Source: Chromera velia (lineage: Eukaryota; Sar; Chromeraceae). From it: a stretch of DNA of 45,706 bases. Of the stretch, positions 22,552 through 33,800 are shown one piece after another; the first letter of the stretch is position 1; each line of letters starts with the position of its first letter. The translations under genes were made by a program, and so were the position numbers. The stretch spans positions 22,501 to 68,206 of the forward strand of contig JAHBMJ010005945.1 in NCBI GenBank assembly GCA_018398765.1, written 5' to 3'. The notes beneath the pieces are model-generated. The model was given only the letters and a program-made list of their open reading frames with translations, made no database searches and had not been told where the DNA came from.

Positions 22552-24957
22552 GGCTACTGGATGCTGTTCGGAGTCTCAGGTTGCTGGGGGGATTTGATAA
22601 ACCCTCCTCAAATCAAGAGCTTTGATGTGCCTGACAAACTTAGCTCATGTGGCAGCAATTTATGGAGGGGGCTACTTGTTCCCACTAAGGACCACTACTG
22701 CAGCTGTTTGCGTCCCATGAGTAGCATCACGCATTGCCGTCATTCCTTCTTCCTCACCGTCTCTACTGGCGAGCACTGAGGCGGACTGTTTCGCTGCAAA
22801 ACTGCTGCCAAACTTCGGCGAGGCCAGATTTATTTGCCCTACAGTGTCATCTCTAGGAAAGAGCTGTGACGACTGTCGAGATCTCTCTGGGCAGATGGAC
22901 GCACTTTCTTCGTGTGGTTGTTCGATGCGGAAGTCCTTCTAGGCTGGGGGAGAAGAGAAGACTGGCCTGAGGGGAGGAGTGTCTCTCTAGGAGAGGAGGG
23001 ACAGACCGAAAGAGGTAAACTTTGCCGGTATCGTCAGTCAGTAAGCCAACAGACAGACACCACCGAAGTTCCGAGAGCAGCCAGAGTTGATGCTCACAGA
23101 CGATCCGAATTCTCTCACTCACGTCAAGCATCATGCTTGTCTCTGAACAGCATCCATCACGCTCAATTTCTTTCTGTTTTCTTCGCTCTCTTGATGTCGA
23201 CTCCCGATCTCCTTGCGCGGCAGCACAAGACTACCGAGGCTGTCAGGGCTCCATTATCGGGACAGAGTGAATCCCAACAGCCTCTCTTTTCCAAGGCCTC
23301 CGCTTTCTTTCGAACTTCGGAGACGCCTTCTGTTCTGGGGAGGCACAGTGACGAACAGACAGCCAGAAGAAAAACCTGGTGCTTGTTTTTTCTTTCTGAT
23401 TTTCCGTCTTTGCTCAGCTCCTTTCTTCCTGCCTTTCTGCTTTGCTTTCTCTGTGTGTCCGTGCATGTGTCTGCCTGCATCCAGTCAACTCAACGCTTCG
23501 GGCAACATCTTCTGTTGGATTGATACGCCCCCTGCCTGTGTCACATATATCCTCCCTTCTTCCCTTCGTGTACCATCTAGCTCCCTCCTGGGCTCCCTCC
23601 CATTTCTGTCTTTCTGTCTGTGCGCAGGCCTCGCGATTCGTTCCCTCATCGTCCGCGCGGGCGAGCGAAAGACTCGTCGAAAGTTTTTCAGTGGAGCTCT
23701 GGATACGCTGCGTACGCTTAGTATAAAATAGCCAAATCATGACCAAAGTAGACCAGAGTGTCAAAAAAAAATAAAATGAAAACGCCGAATTCTTAATAGG
23801 TATGTTGTTTGATTGATTGATTGATTGATTGATTGAGAAAGTATACCAATGTTTCTTAATATTAAATTTCAACGGTTTCACGAAATTGGATCTCTGGGTT
23901 AAAACAATTTTTAGGGCCAGGCCATCTTTTGTGAAAAACCCGAAAAAACCTGAAAACTGCCGACTAACTTTTAACTAGCGCAGATAGCTGCAGGAACCCA
24001 CTGAGGTCCCGCTCAGTCCCGGCGTGCATAATTAGTTTTTACATGCATACTAGCTTTTCAAGCCAAATCCGATGTCGATTCATCGTCGAATAATTGACTA
24101 AAAAAAAATAATTGGCTATTATTATCGGCTACTAGGTCGGCTACTGCAATTATTTGTACTGCAAGTTGCATGCAGTACAGGCTGACCAGAGTATTATATG
24201 TCACGGTTGCCATTTTTTGCCTTATCAGCAACTTGTGAGCACGCCTAGGAGCAAGCAGCAGGTAGGCAGGCAACCGAGTACGTATTAAATAAAGTAATAT
24301 ATAAGTAAAGTGGACATATATCTAGATATATATTATTTTTAAACTACAATTTTTTCAGTTTTTATAACCTGCATATCGCATTTTTTTTACTCAAATTTAG
24401 ATTTCTAGTTAGATTTAGAATTATATTTTAGAATATTTTATAAATGCGGATGCCTCTGCGTGAGGAAGCGCAAAGAGGCTGTGCAAAAGCTGCGTGCCAA
24501 CATTTGTCGCTTAATTTTTGCAAGCGCTTTTGCAAGAAGAGATGATACACAGAGAATGACTTTAAGTGGTTTGCTGCCGGCCTAAGCTCTCACCCTGTTT
24601 GTCTCGTAGCTATCCATATTGAGTTAATTTTGACGTTTGTTTGTTTCAAAGTTTTTTTTGCAGCTTGGAATCAACTGCTTCGCATGATATATTTGAAACC
24701 GTTTGTTATGTTCCACTCAGGCCTCTGGCGCGTCGAAGCGAGATGTACGGGGAGGGGGATCGTTTGTTTTTCTTGCTCCCCGCCCTGCTTCGCAGCTCTC
24801 TATTTGTTTCTATGTTTGTGTTTCTCGCCCGTCAGAGTTGGATTTCTTCAAAATGTCAACTCTGATTCTCGGCCATTTTCTGACTGCCTCTCCTCCTGTG
24901 CGCTGAACAGAAAACACGAATCAGAAGGTCAAGAAAGGAGTGCCAGAAAGTCCAGCT
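22552..24957. other. Intergenic; no supported gene
   Basis: A 203-codon plus-strand frame (22912-23523) begins with a non-ATG codon and crosses T-rich, intron-like sequence. I could not fit exons to it. 23720-24640 is AT-rich with a (TTGA)n tract at 23809-23836 and looks like repeat-derived DNA. No protein motif is visible. Confidence 0.4.
23809..23836. repeat. (TTGA)n tetranucleotide tract
   Basis: Seven tandem units. The unit is the reverse complement of the (ATCA)n tail of the retrotransposon at 45550-45572, so it may be the tail of a minus-strand copy. No body was recognised. Confidence 0.75.
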
Positions 24958-25678
24958 CTAACGCGAGGCGGCACTCTCGAGGTCCATCATTGCCACTATC
25001 TTCATCGCCTGGTCGAAGACTCCCTCAGGCTGCTGCACCGCGCTCTGCAGCATCATGAAGATGCATTGGCCATGCAAGCACCGCACAGGTTCGCAAGAGG
25101 GGAAGGAAGACAGCAAAAAAAGGGGAACGCAAGAGGGATGGAAACATAACGGCCACTCAAAGGACTGGAGCGGAGTGTAGCGGCGTCAGTTCCTGTCACC
25201 TGCAGAGAGGGAACGCAGGGACACACAGACAACACACAGCGAAGGGGGGAAGACACACAGGCCGGGAGAGGGAAGCTGTCGTGAGAAGGCCTCTTCCCTT
25301 TTCTCAAAGTCCACCTTCTTCACCGTGAACGAAGGGAGATGGCATGAATGCAAAGCAGGCCTCGCTCCGGGGAGCATGAAAGCATCGACCTCGGTACACC
25401 CTTGTGACGTGATGCATTTGTCGATTTATTCGGCCCTAAATTGGTGAACTGGGTGAGTCGAAATTAACTGTTGAGTCAAAAAAGAGCCCATACAGATCGA
25501 AGACGGGGGACACTCGCTTGGAGGGTCTTACACCTTGACGTCGTGTGCGTCTGCAGGGGTGAGGCAAGAGAGGGCAACAAGCTAAGCTAAGAAAAGAAAG
25601 GAAGAGGGATCAACTCACCTGTCCACGAGAAAACGTTGACACAATCTCAAGAAGGAAGCACTCAACCTTTTCTCTCAT
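24958..25678 (-). CDS. Tentative small multi-exon protein
   Basis: The last two exons are well supported by splice sites and phase: 25199-25146 (VTGTDAATLRSSPLSGRY) and 25044-24958 (SAVQQPEGVFDQAMKIVAMM and on, stop TAG). Upstream, a segment near 25325-25250 (KVDFEKREEAFSRQL) and an ATG exon 25678-25619 (MREKVECFLLEIVSTFSRGQ) are in compatible phase with a GTGAGT donor. However, the acceptor before KVDF is weak, and a 17-base exon at 25550-25534 does not fit. The protein would be about 90 residues. I do not recognise it. Confidence 0.35.
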
Positions 25679-25899
25679 TTCTTCTTTCGCAAGCAGGGAA
25701 GGAGATCGTGAAAACACAAAGACACTGACCAGAAGTGGGTGGTCTCAAATTCTGATCACGTGCGGCGCTGTCGAAACTGTCGAGAACGTATGTTGCTGCA
25801 GAGGAATGTCAAAATAAATGGTGAAACACAAGGAGTCGATTTACGCAAATGTGAATTCGAACGCTTGATCATTGATCTTCATACCGCCTGCTGTGTCAG

Positions 25900-25935
<36 letters not shown>

Positions 25936-27290
25936 GGATGTTACAAGGCAGAAAAGACAGGTCAGCAGCAAAGCAGATGCCGACAAAAAAACGACGCACT
26001 TCGGAGGCGACTTTCATGCTGATCGATTTCATTCACCTGCTAGCCCACTGCAATTTGGCTCCATAAATTAGTGAAAGTGTCCTGAGGCGAAATAGAGTGA
26101 AAGCTGATTGAACCTTGTACAGAAAAGCAGCACGATTTGTTGTGAGGTGTATAAAACGTTTTCGTTTACATATGCGCGCAGGCTGACTCCAACAGGGAAA
26201 GAAAAAAGTAGCCGCGCGTTGTTCTCACATTGACCAGACTGACTTATTTGGTGTCACAATTGGTCGTTTAGTTGTCGCTTGGAGGCTTTCCGTTCTGCAT
26301 CGCGCTGGAATCTGTCCCCAGAGGAAGAAGTCAAGTACGTCAAGTCGCCGATCCGCTCTCCGCCAGAGCTACACTCCGCTCCGTCAGTCCGGCCAGCCAA
26401 AAAAAAAGAAACAGAGGACCGGGCGGGGAGCAGCACGCAACAAGTACAAGCATGCATGGCCAACCTGAAAGGCATCGTCGTCATCACATCCTCCTCCTGT
26501 CTTCGCTCTTATCCGTTTTGTTCGTCCCTCATTGTATGCTCTCCCATCAGCTGATCCAGCCTGCTGCCGAAAACGGGTACACGGTTCTTTCTGTGTAATC
26601 CGAATCACTCGAAGCAGATCTCATGAAAGGATGGATGGATCATGAGGTTCCACACATGCACATGCAATGCCCACGCACATGTGTAAATTCACGATGCCTG
26701 CAAGCATGCTTTCGAGAACAAAAACAAAGGCCCATGCAGCTTCGGAAAAATAATTGGTCATGGCGAAGGCTGAAGGACGGGGGGAGAAGCGTTGAATCAC
26801 AGAATTGATTGAATGCAGTTCTGTGATCGTCGTGTGTTTTTTTCCAAAAACTTAATTGAACGCACAAATTGAGAGAAAAAAGCGTTTGTTTTTTGCTTTG
26901 GTCATCCATTCAATTGGAAAAAGAAGAGAAGAGCTGTCCTTACAAGTGTTCAACGTATTCTGACACCAGCAGCAACTTGAAAGAGACTTGCATTTGCTTG
27001 TGTTTCTGTTAAGGACGTACGAGATGGCAGATCTGTTCTGCCTTTTGAAGAAAATGGATGATCCATCACTGACGAAAAAACTGACTGTGCCATCGGACGC
27101 CCTGGCTGAACCCTCCGAGGTCCCGGAACAAGGTCCTGGTGTCACTGTTGGAGAGGGCTGGGGGGGTGGAGGGAGCTTCTTGGCAAACCGAGGTGCAAGA
27201 ATGCCCTTAACATGCCCAGGTTCGTCGCTGCGACTGGCTTCTTGTAATCTGGTGGGACGGTGACGATGGCTTTGTACGTGATCTCCAATC
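25679..27290. other. Intergenic; (GT)n tract, no clear gene
   Basis: A GT microsatellite sits at 25901-25934. Overlapping open frames exist on both strands at 26254-26608 and 26852-27263. None has splice sites in agreement with a protein-like reading frame. The minus-strand frame at 27145-26940 could hold a 3' exon of the repeat protein gene, if that gene does not stop at 27291. Confidence 0.35.
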
Positions 27291-29582
27291 TCACGGGGAT
27301 TCCGATGTCAGGCTGTCTCTCTGTGCACCCGCTTCAGATTCTTCGCCTGCAAGCACCGAAAGGGGCTAGAGGGGTGTGGACAGCCTGAGGGAACATGAAT
27401 CTGCAGTGGCTCTTCAGTCATTCGGTGATACGTACGCTTCATGCATTTCTTTCTGTCAATTGTTTGTTGCCCTGATTCAGAATGTCCTTTGTCAACTCAG
27501 ATAAATTCCTGTCATGCGCCCACTGTTCATCAATTTCCATGCAGCCTTTTTTTCACCATCAGTTTGTCGACCCATTCGATCATCCGGTCATTGATGGTTT
27601 CATTTGTGTGCGCATTCATGCATTCTCCTTGACTTTTTTGTCCATTCATCGATTCGGTCAGTCAGTCAGTCAGTCAATGAGTAATCCAGTCGATCATCTA
27701 CTGACCCGTTTCTCTTTCAGACTGACTTTCTCTTTCTATCTCCGTCACTGTAGCATCAGCCGCGGTCGCAGAGGATTCAGACTGGGCGCGTGCTCCTCTC
27801 ACATCGTCTGCGCTGTCTCTGCCAAAGTGGAAAAGGGCCTTCTCGAATTCCTTCTCCGCCGGTTCCTTTCCGCCCTCCCTACCTGCAAGATCTAGAAGGA
27901 AACGGGGGTGCAGAAGGGGCATAAATCTGCAGTGACTTGTCAGTCGTTCCATATGCGCTTCATTCCTGTTCTCCCTGTCCTGAATATTCTTTGAATTCTC
28001 AATTTTCAATCACTTACTGAGCCGCCGATTGAACATCTCAAAGACGCATTTGTCTATTCACCCGTCCGTCTGTCAGCTCATCCACTCATTCATTTATGTG
28101 CTCATTCATGCATGCATTCATTCATTCATTCATTCATTTATTCCTTTATCTTAGACTTTTCTTCTATGCACTCATTCATTCATTCATTCATTCATCTATG
28201 CACTCATTCATTCATTCATACATGCATTCATTCATTCATCTATGCACTCATTCATTCATTCATCTATGCACTCATTCATTCATTCATTCATTCATTCATT
28301 CATCCAAGCAGTCATTCACTGATCTATTCATGCACTCGTTCATTGAGTCGGTAAGTCACTGCGCGAGTAGTCCAGTCAATCAGTCAGTCAACCAATCAAT
28401 CATCCGCTACATATTCCACTGACCCTTCTCACTCTCCGTTTCGCTCTCAGGGTCTTCGGAGATTGTCAGCACTTCGTCTGAGTTGCTGGATACGGACTGA
28501 GGGGGGGGGTAGACGGAAGTTGCCACCGGTGGACTGTTCGAGGCAGCAGGATCTTCGGAGATTGTCAGCACTTCATCTGGGGTGCTGGATACGGACTGAC
28601 GGGGAGGGTAGACGGAAGTTGCCACCGGTGGACCGTTCGAGGCAGCAGGACCTTCGGAGATTGTCAGCACTTCATCTGGGCTGCTAGATACGGACTGATG
28701 GGGAGGGTAGACAGAAGTTGCCACTGGTGGACCGTTCGAGGCAGCAGGATCTTCGGAGATTGTCAGCACTTCATCTGGGCTGCTGGATGCGGACTGATGG
28801 GGAGGGTAGACAGAAGTTGCCATTGGTGGACCGTTCGAGGCAGCAGGATCTTCGGAGATTGTCAGCACTTCATCTGGGCTGCTGGATGCGGACTGATGGG
28901 GAGGGTAGACAGAAGTTGCCACCGGTGGACCGTTCGAGGCAAACTTGTCCCCTCCAACCCGTCTTCCGAATATCCCGCCTCCGAATCCCCCCCGTGCAAG
29001 TGGAGTTGGTGCTCTTTCTTGTGCGGCTCGGGCAGCTGATTTTATTCGCACTTGTCGTACTGGGACTTCTTCTCCCGCTTGCCTCCCTGCCGAAGCCCGT
29101 GAGAGTGTTCCTGCCCGAACAGAGGAGGAAGACGGCAGCGGGACAGGCGGGCTGGAGAGCGCCGGACCTCGCATCCCCCCTCCGAGTGACCCCCCCTTTC
29201 TCGGGGGAGGGAGGCCGGGTGCCCACCCTTCCGCCCGAAGTTGGGCTTTCCAGAACTCAGCATCGTGTCTTTGTGGGGGGCTGACTGGCCGGTTCTGTGC
29301 GTTTCTGTGGGGGCTGTTGTTGTCTTTGTTTTCATTATCTCTGCGGATCTGTGGCTTCAAGATGCTGGTGACCACACGATTGACTCCTTGGGCATCTACC
29401 CGCACAGTCCGTTGCGGCTCCTTCCTCTCTCCTGAGGCTCCCGATTCCTCCCCAACCGATCTTCTGTCACCCCCACTGGCAGGAGTCTCATGAGGGATCT
29501 GTGGGTTTTTGTGTGCGTCCGCCACTCGCTTGCCGTCCTGCCCCCTTTCCCGTCCCCATTGATGATGTCTTTTGTCCTGCAT
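27291..29582 (-). CDS. Low-complexity protein with five 33-residue tandem repeats, 3 exons, 456 aa
   Basis: Exons 29582-28424, 27882-27727 and 27346-27291 join in phase and stop at TGA. The N-terminal half is polar and rich in Arg, Gly and Pro, with a segment DAEFWKAQLRAEGWAPGLPP. Residues of about 215-380 are five copies of a 33-aa unit built on ASNGPPVATSVYPPHQS and a SPDEVLTISEDP end. The C-terminus is rich in Glu, Ser and Ala (EKEFEKALFHFGRDSADD). No signal peptide or membrane segment is present. It is probably an intrinsically disordered, possibly phosphorylated protein. I do not recognise a family. The last codon region CCC|gtgaga is also a good donor, so a further exon is possible. Confidence 0.65.
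28091..28325. repeat. (ATTC)n tetranucleotide array in an intron of the repeat protein gene
   Basis: Imperfect CATT/ATTC units over more than 200 bases, within the intron between 28424 and 27882. The plus-strand frames through it (repeated His-Ser-Phe-Ile) are artefacts of the repeat. Confidence 0.85.
28451..28940. repeat. Coding minisatellite, 99-base unit x about 5
   Basis: The word TCTTCGGAGATTGTCAGCAC recurs (with one substitution in one copy) every 99 bases from 28453. The units differ by only a few bases. The unit length is a multiple of three and it lies wholly inside the first exon of the minus-strand gene. Confidence 0.95.
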
Positions 29583-30882
29583 CCAGCATGCAGACTCACA
29601 GATTAATATACACTAGAATATACACTTGTCAGATCGAGATTTGTGTGCAAAGAGCAAGAAAACGGACCAGGAAAAGAAAGATGCAGCAATATGGAGATAT
29701 GGAGAATGACTCAACGACAAATCGGACACCTGAATTAAGCGGAAAGCCTAGGCAAATAGGAATAACCAGCACAATTAAAGGCCAGGCTGTGGGGGGAAGA
29801 AAGCTTTCCAGAGACCTCAGACCTGGTTGGAGCAAAAGATGTGAGGAAAGCAGCACAAATTTGGCACAAAAGGCAACCAACAGGATTCCACACTGACCAT
29901 GAGACCTATATGTTGTAGAGAGGGCGCTCGGTTGCTCGGTCGGTCGCTCTGTCGCTCGGACGGTACCTCAAGAGAAGGAGGGAAAAGCTAGGAAGTGAGA
30001 TATATATATATGTCCGTCTGTGTCTGTCCGTCTGTCTGTCCGTCTATCCCGTCAGTTCGTCTAGCTTCCCATTTGTCCGTCTGTTTGTTGGTCGGTCGGT
30101 TGTGTTTTCTTTTACTCGATCTGTTGGTCGGCCCATGCAGACACATATATATATTACTCTTACCCACTCTCGTGTATATATATATACGAAAAAACAGAAG
30201 AATTGAAAACAACTATAAGTTATAGGGCGCGCGCTCGTATTGCGCGCGCGGAAGTTCACTTAATTGCGTGCATTCGCGCGCGCCTTGCGCGCGAACTGCA
30301 TGACTTGTTTCAATTCATATATGTCAATTGCATGTGAATTTTGTTTTTTGTTGTTCACATGCATGCATGCATGCATGCATGCCGTTGCATGTTGTTGTTA
30401 ATACATATAATTCTTCGATCGAGAGATTTCGTAATTCGGAGGAAGTGATACTTAATTATATACAAATTCCCATATCGAGCCTCACAAGTGCAGACTGTAC
30501 TTCTTCCGTACACACGATGAACAAATCTGCAGTGAAAAAGCAACTGCACCAGTAAACACAAGCAGTTCTGCACGTGTCGACAATTTAAGTTGGAAGGTCT
30601 TTGATCCCTACATACTCATATATTCATATACCGGTACAAACAAAGCCTGGCTTCAGGTTTGTACAAAACAGTCGTCGATCACGTGGCCGTGCTGTCAAGG
30701 ATTTTGCACAGCCTTTTCTGAGAACCCTTAGATTGCATCTCTGATCTACAAGCGCGGCCTTGATGAGCACAATTGCTGTGTACATAGTGATGAAACAGTA
30801 CCTGGAAAACAGCTTATTTGACCTGTCAAACACATTCATGTACCAGAAAATCATTTGATTGCCACTGTCAGGCAGGGGTGCA
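29583..30882. promoter_or_regulatory. Divergent intergenic region between the repeat protein and the receptor gene
   Basis: The two genes start in opposite directions (minus at 29582, plus at 30883). The region contains a 71-codon plus-strand frame from an ATG at about 29681 without recognisable features, a (TCTG)n array (30010-30060), TATATA tracts (30000-30010, 30147-30186), CG-rich palindromes (30223-30300) and (ATGC)n at 30358-30382. No defined promoter element can be assigned. Confidence 0.4.
30223..30300. repeat. Cluster of CG-rich palindromes
   Basis: GGGCGCGCGCTCG, TTGCGCGCGCGG and TCGCGCGCGCCTTGCGCGCGAA occur within 80 bases, separated by AT-richer spacers. The last is a near-perfect hairpin (TCGCGCGC...GCGCGCGA). 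Confidence 0.7.
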
Positions 30883-33800
30883 ATGATTTCCAGGCAAAAG
30901 ATCTGTGCGACTGGGTGGGCCCTCCTCCTTGCTCTGTGGGCGAGGTCTGTTGCAGGTGCCACCATCAAAATCGGGATCATGGCACCCTCCACAGGAACTG
31001 GTCAGATAGAGCACCCATGGCTCTGCAATGCAGTCACCTACTTTCTTGCATATCGATCACCTGATACAATTACGCAATGCACGGGAAAGGCGCACACGCT
31101 TCTACTAGTTTCTTTTGTCTGCGGCCACTTCAGCAACTCGTCTCCACTGAATTCCGAGACATGATGCATGCATGCATGCATGTGTACATGCACGTGCATG
31201 CACTGACAGCATCGGAAAGTCACCCACATGCAGAATCGAGAGAGCAAGGTGCACCCCGAACTTCAACAGAGCACAGAGGCATCTATCTTTGGCATTTTGC
31301 ACTGCACAGTTTCGTGCCATGCATGTGAATTATGCATTCTTCCTTCCTTCCCTCCCTCCTTCAGCTGGGTACATTATGGACGCCGTGATGCCGATTGTGA
31401 ACATCTCCGTGGCGGAGGTGAACAATAACGGGGCCGTCCTTCCATCAGGTCCGTTGCCTTGCACAACTGCAAAAGAGTTTGAAAGACAGCTTCGAAAGGA
31501 AATCAGAGAGAAACTTCAGGGGTTGAGGACTCAAAAGAAGGAACCACAGTGTTGAGGACACATTCAGAAGGAGAAAGAGACAGAGACACGACCACAGGGA
31601 CTCTCTGTGTTGCTTTGTTTGGCTTCCTTCTGCGTCTTCCTGCAGACACAATTGCTTTGAACTTAATACAGGACACGGGGTGCGACCAATATGTTGCTGC
31701 GGGAGTAGCCCCTCACTTTGTGGAGACGGATAGACCGGCACTGGTGGTGGGACCTGCTTGCTCATCGGCAGCCACGGGGGCAAATTTGGTGGGTCGATCT
31801 CTCTGCCTGTTAGTCTGCTTCGTTGTGTTTCTTCCGATGAGTCTGTCCGTCTGTCTGTCTATTTGCCTGTCTGTTTCTTTAATTGTATTTACGTATTTAT
31901 CACTTTGTTCTGACTAGCCATCTCTTTTCTGCTGCATGGGCTCTTTGCCCGTCTGGCTCACTGTCTAAAAGACGGACGTATGAACAAATCCGATCGATGG
32001 GGAATAAACGTCCCGGTGGACTTTGGCGGAATGATCAAGGAACACAAAAGAGCATTGCATAGGTCGTTGAAGACAGAAAGAAACGCTCAAGTGTTCGCTT
32101 CATCTCCACATGTCAACTGCCTGCCTGCCTGCCTGCCTGCCTGTAGGTCTTCACTGGCTTCAAGATCATTCACGTCTCTCCATCAGCTACCAGCCCCACT
32201 TTGTCAGACAGCTCGACTTTCAAAGGGCTTCTTCGAGTCTTTCCGGTGGTGGAATACATGGGACTGGCAGGGCTGATGAACTCGTTCAACGTTGGAAGGT
32301 TTGTCCGTCTTTTTCGCCTTTGCGTCTGTTTGTCCGTCTGCTTGTCTGTCTGCCCGTGGGTCTGTTTGTCCGTCTGCATGACTGTCTACTTGTCTGTTGT
32401 GCGCATGAAGAGAGGAAGAGTGGGAGAACAAAAACATACAGTCTGTCTGTCAGTCCAAATGCCTGTCTGTCTATCTGTCTGTCTGTCTGTCTGTCTGTCT
32501 GAGGGAAAAGAAGAAACCGTATAGTCTGTCTGTCTGTCTGTCTGTCTGTCTAGAAAGGAAGAGAAAAGGAAAGAAAAGACGATGTAGTCTGTCTGTCCTT
32601 CTCTCTGCCTTTATCGACGCAACGTGCATGCCGTGTGAGCGTGGAGAGGCAAAAAATCTACGATCAAATCGACCCTCGAGAAGGAAGAATCCTCTCTGCC
32701 TCTTTTTGTACTTGATGCATGCATGGGAGGTTTCTTTCTAGTGCTGACAGACGCTTCCTTCCTCATTCATTCCTGCATCCATCCATGCGGCATTTTCCCA
32801 TCCCTTTGCTCTGCTTCCTGTGTGCAGGTACGGAATCGTGAGCACCGACCAAGGTGAGCTTTCAATCAGTCGGTCGAGAATGAGACAGAACAGGCGGTTG
32901 TTGACGGACCCGCTTTAAGCTTTCAACCAGTACATAAAAATGGAAATCAAGGGAAATTGGGGAAGATGATATGATGTCATGTCTCTTCATTCAGCACTGA
33001 CGCCCGGCTTTGTGCTTTCCCTTTGCCTTGCAGACGTTGCACTGAGCACCGTGGCCGGTCTGAAGGCGCAATTTCTCTCGGCCGTGCTGCTTTTTGAGGT
33101 TCAGCTGGCAGCAAGCAGCATCGCTGTGGGGACAGATTTGTTCGACTCGACCATCGATCTCATGCGAAACTCTGACGTGAAGGTGGGTGGGTGGGTGGGT
33201 GGGTGGGTGGGTCAGTCGAGAATGATGAAATTGATTGGTGGGCGTGGCTGCGTCGTGATATGGGGCACTTGAAAGTTTGTCGCAGAATACACTGTCAAGA
33301 AGGCAGTGTGACACCGTACAGTCAGTCAGTCAGTCAGGCAGGCAGGGAGGAAGACAGCAGACGGCAGGCAGTCAGTCAGGTGTTCTTGGACTAAGCCATA
33401 CAATGTGGTAGCTTGGCACACATGCAGGACGGTTGAAGGAAAAACAACCATTTGATGCTGGAATCGCGCCTAGACTTTTCCTCCTACATTACTCGTAAAG
33501 CGAAACAAGTTGGTTCCCTTTTTGAAGCTTGACCGACGGCATGATCACATCAAAGTCTTCGACTGTCTGTGTACGTGTGCACTTTTGGTACGACGCTGAG
33601 AGCAACCCTGCATGCTGTTTGCAGGTCATCGTTCTTGCCGGATACGCAAATTTCCTTCTGGGCCTCTGGTGTGCTGCGTACAAAAAGGGATTCTACGGTA
33701 ACGACATCATGTTCATCTACACCAACTGGTCGGTGGGTCGATTAAAGAATTCATGCATGATTGAGAGCAATCACTTTGGGCGCGCAAACGTGAACCTCGG

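Noticed and set aside
28096-28422. His/Ser/Phe/Ile repeat frames
   Set aside because: Translation of the ATTC array in an intron of the minus-strand gene.
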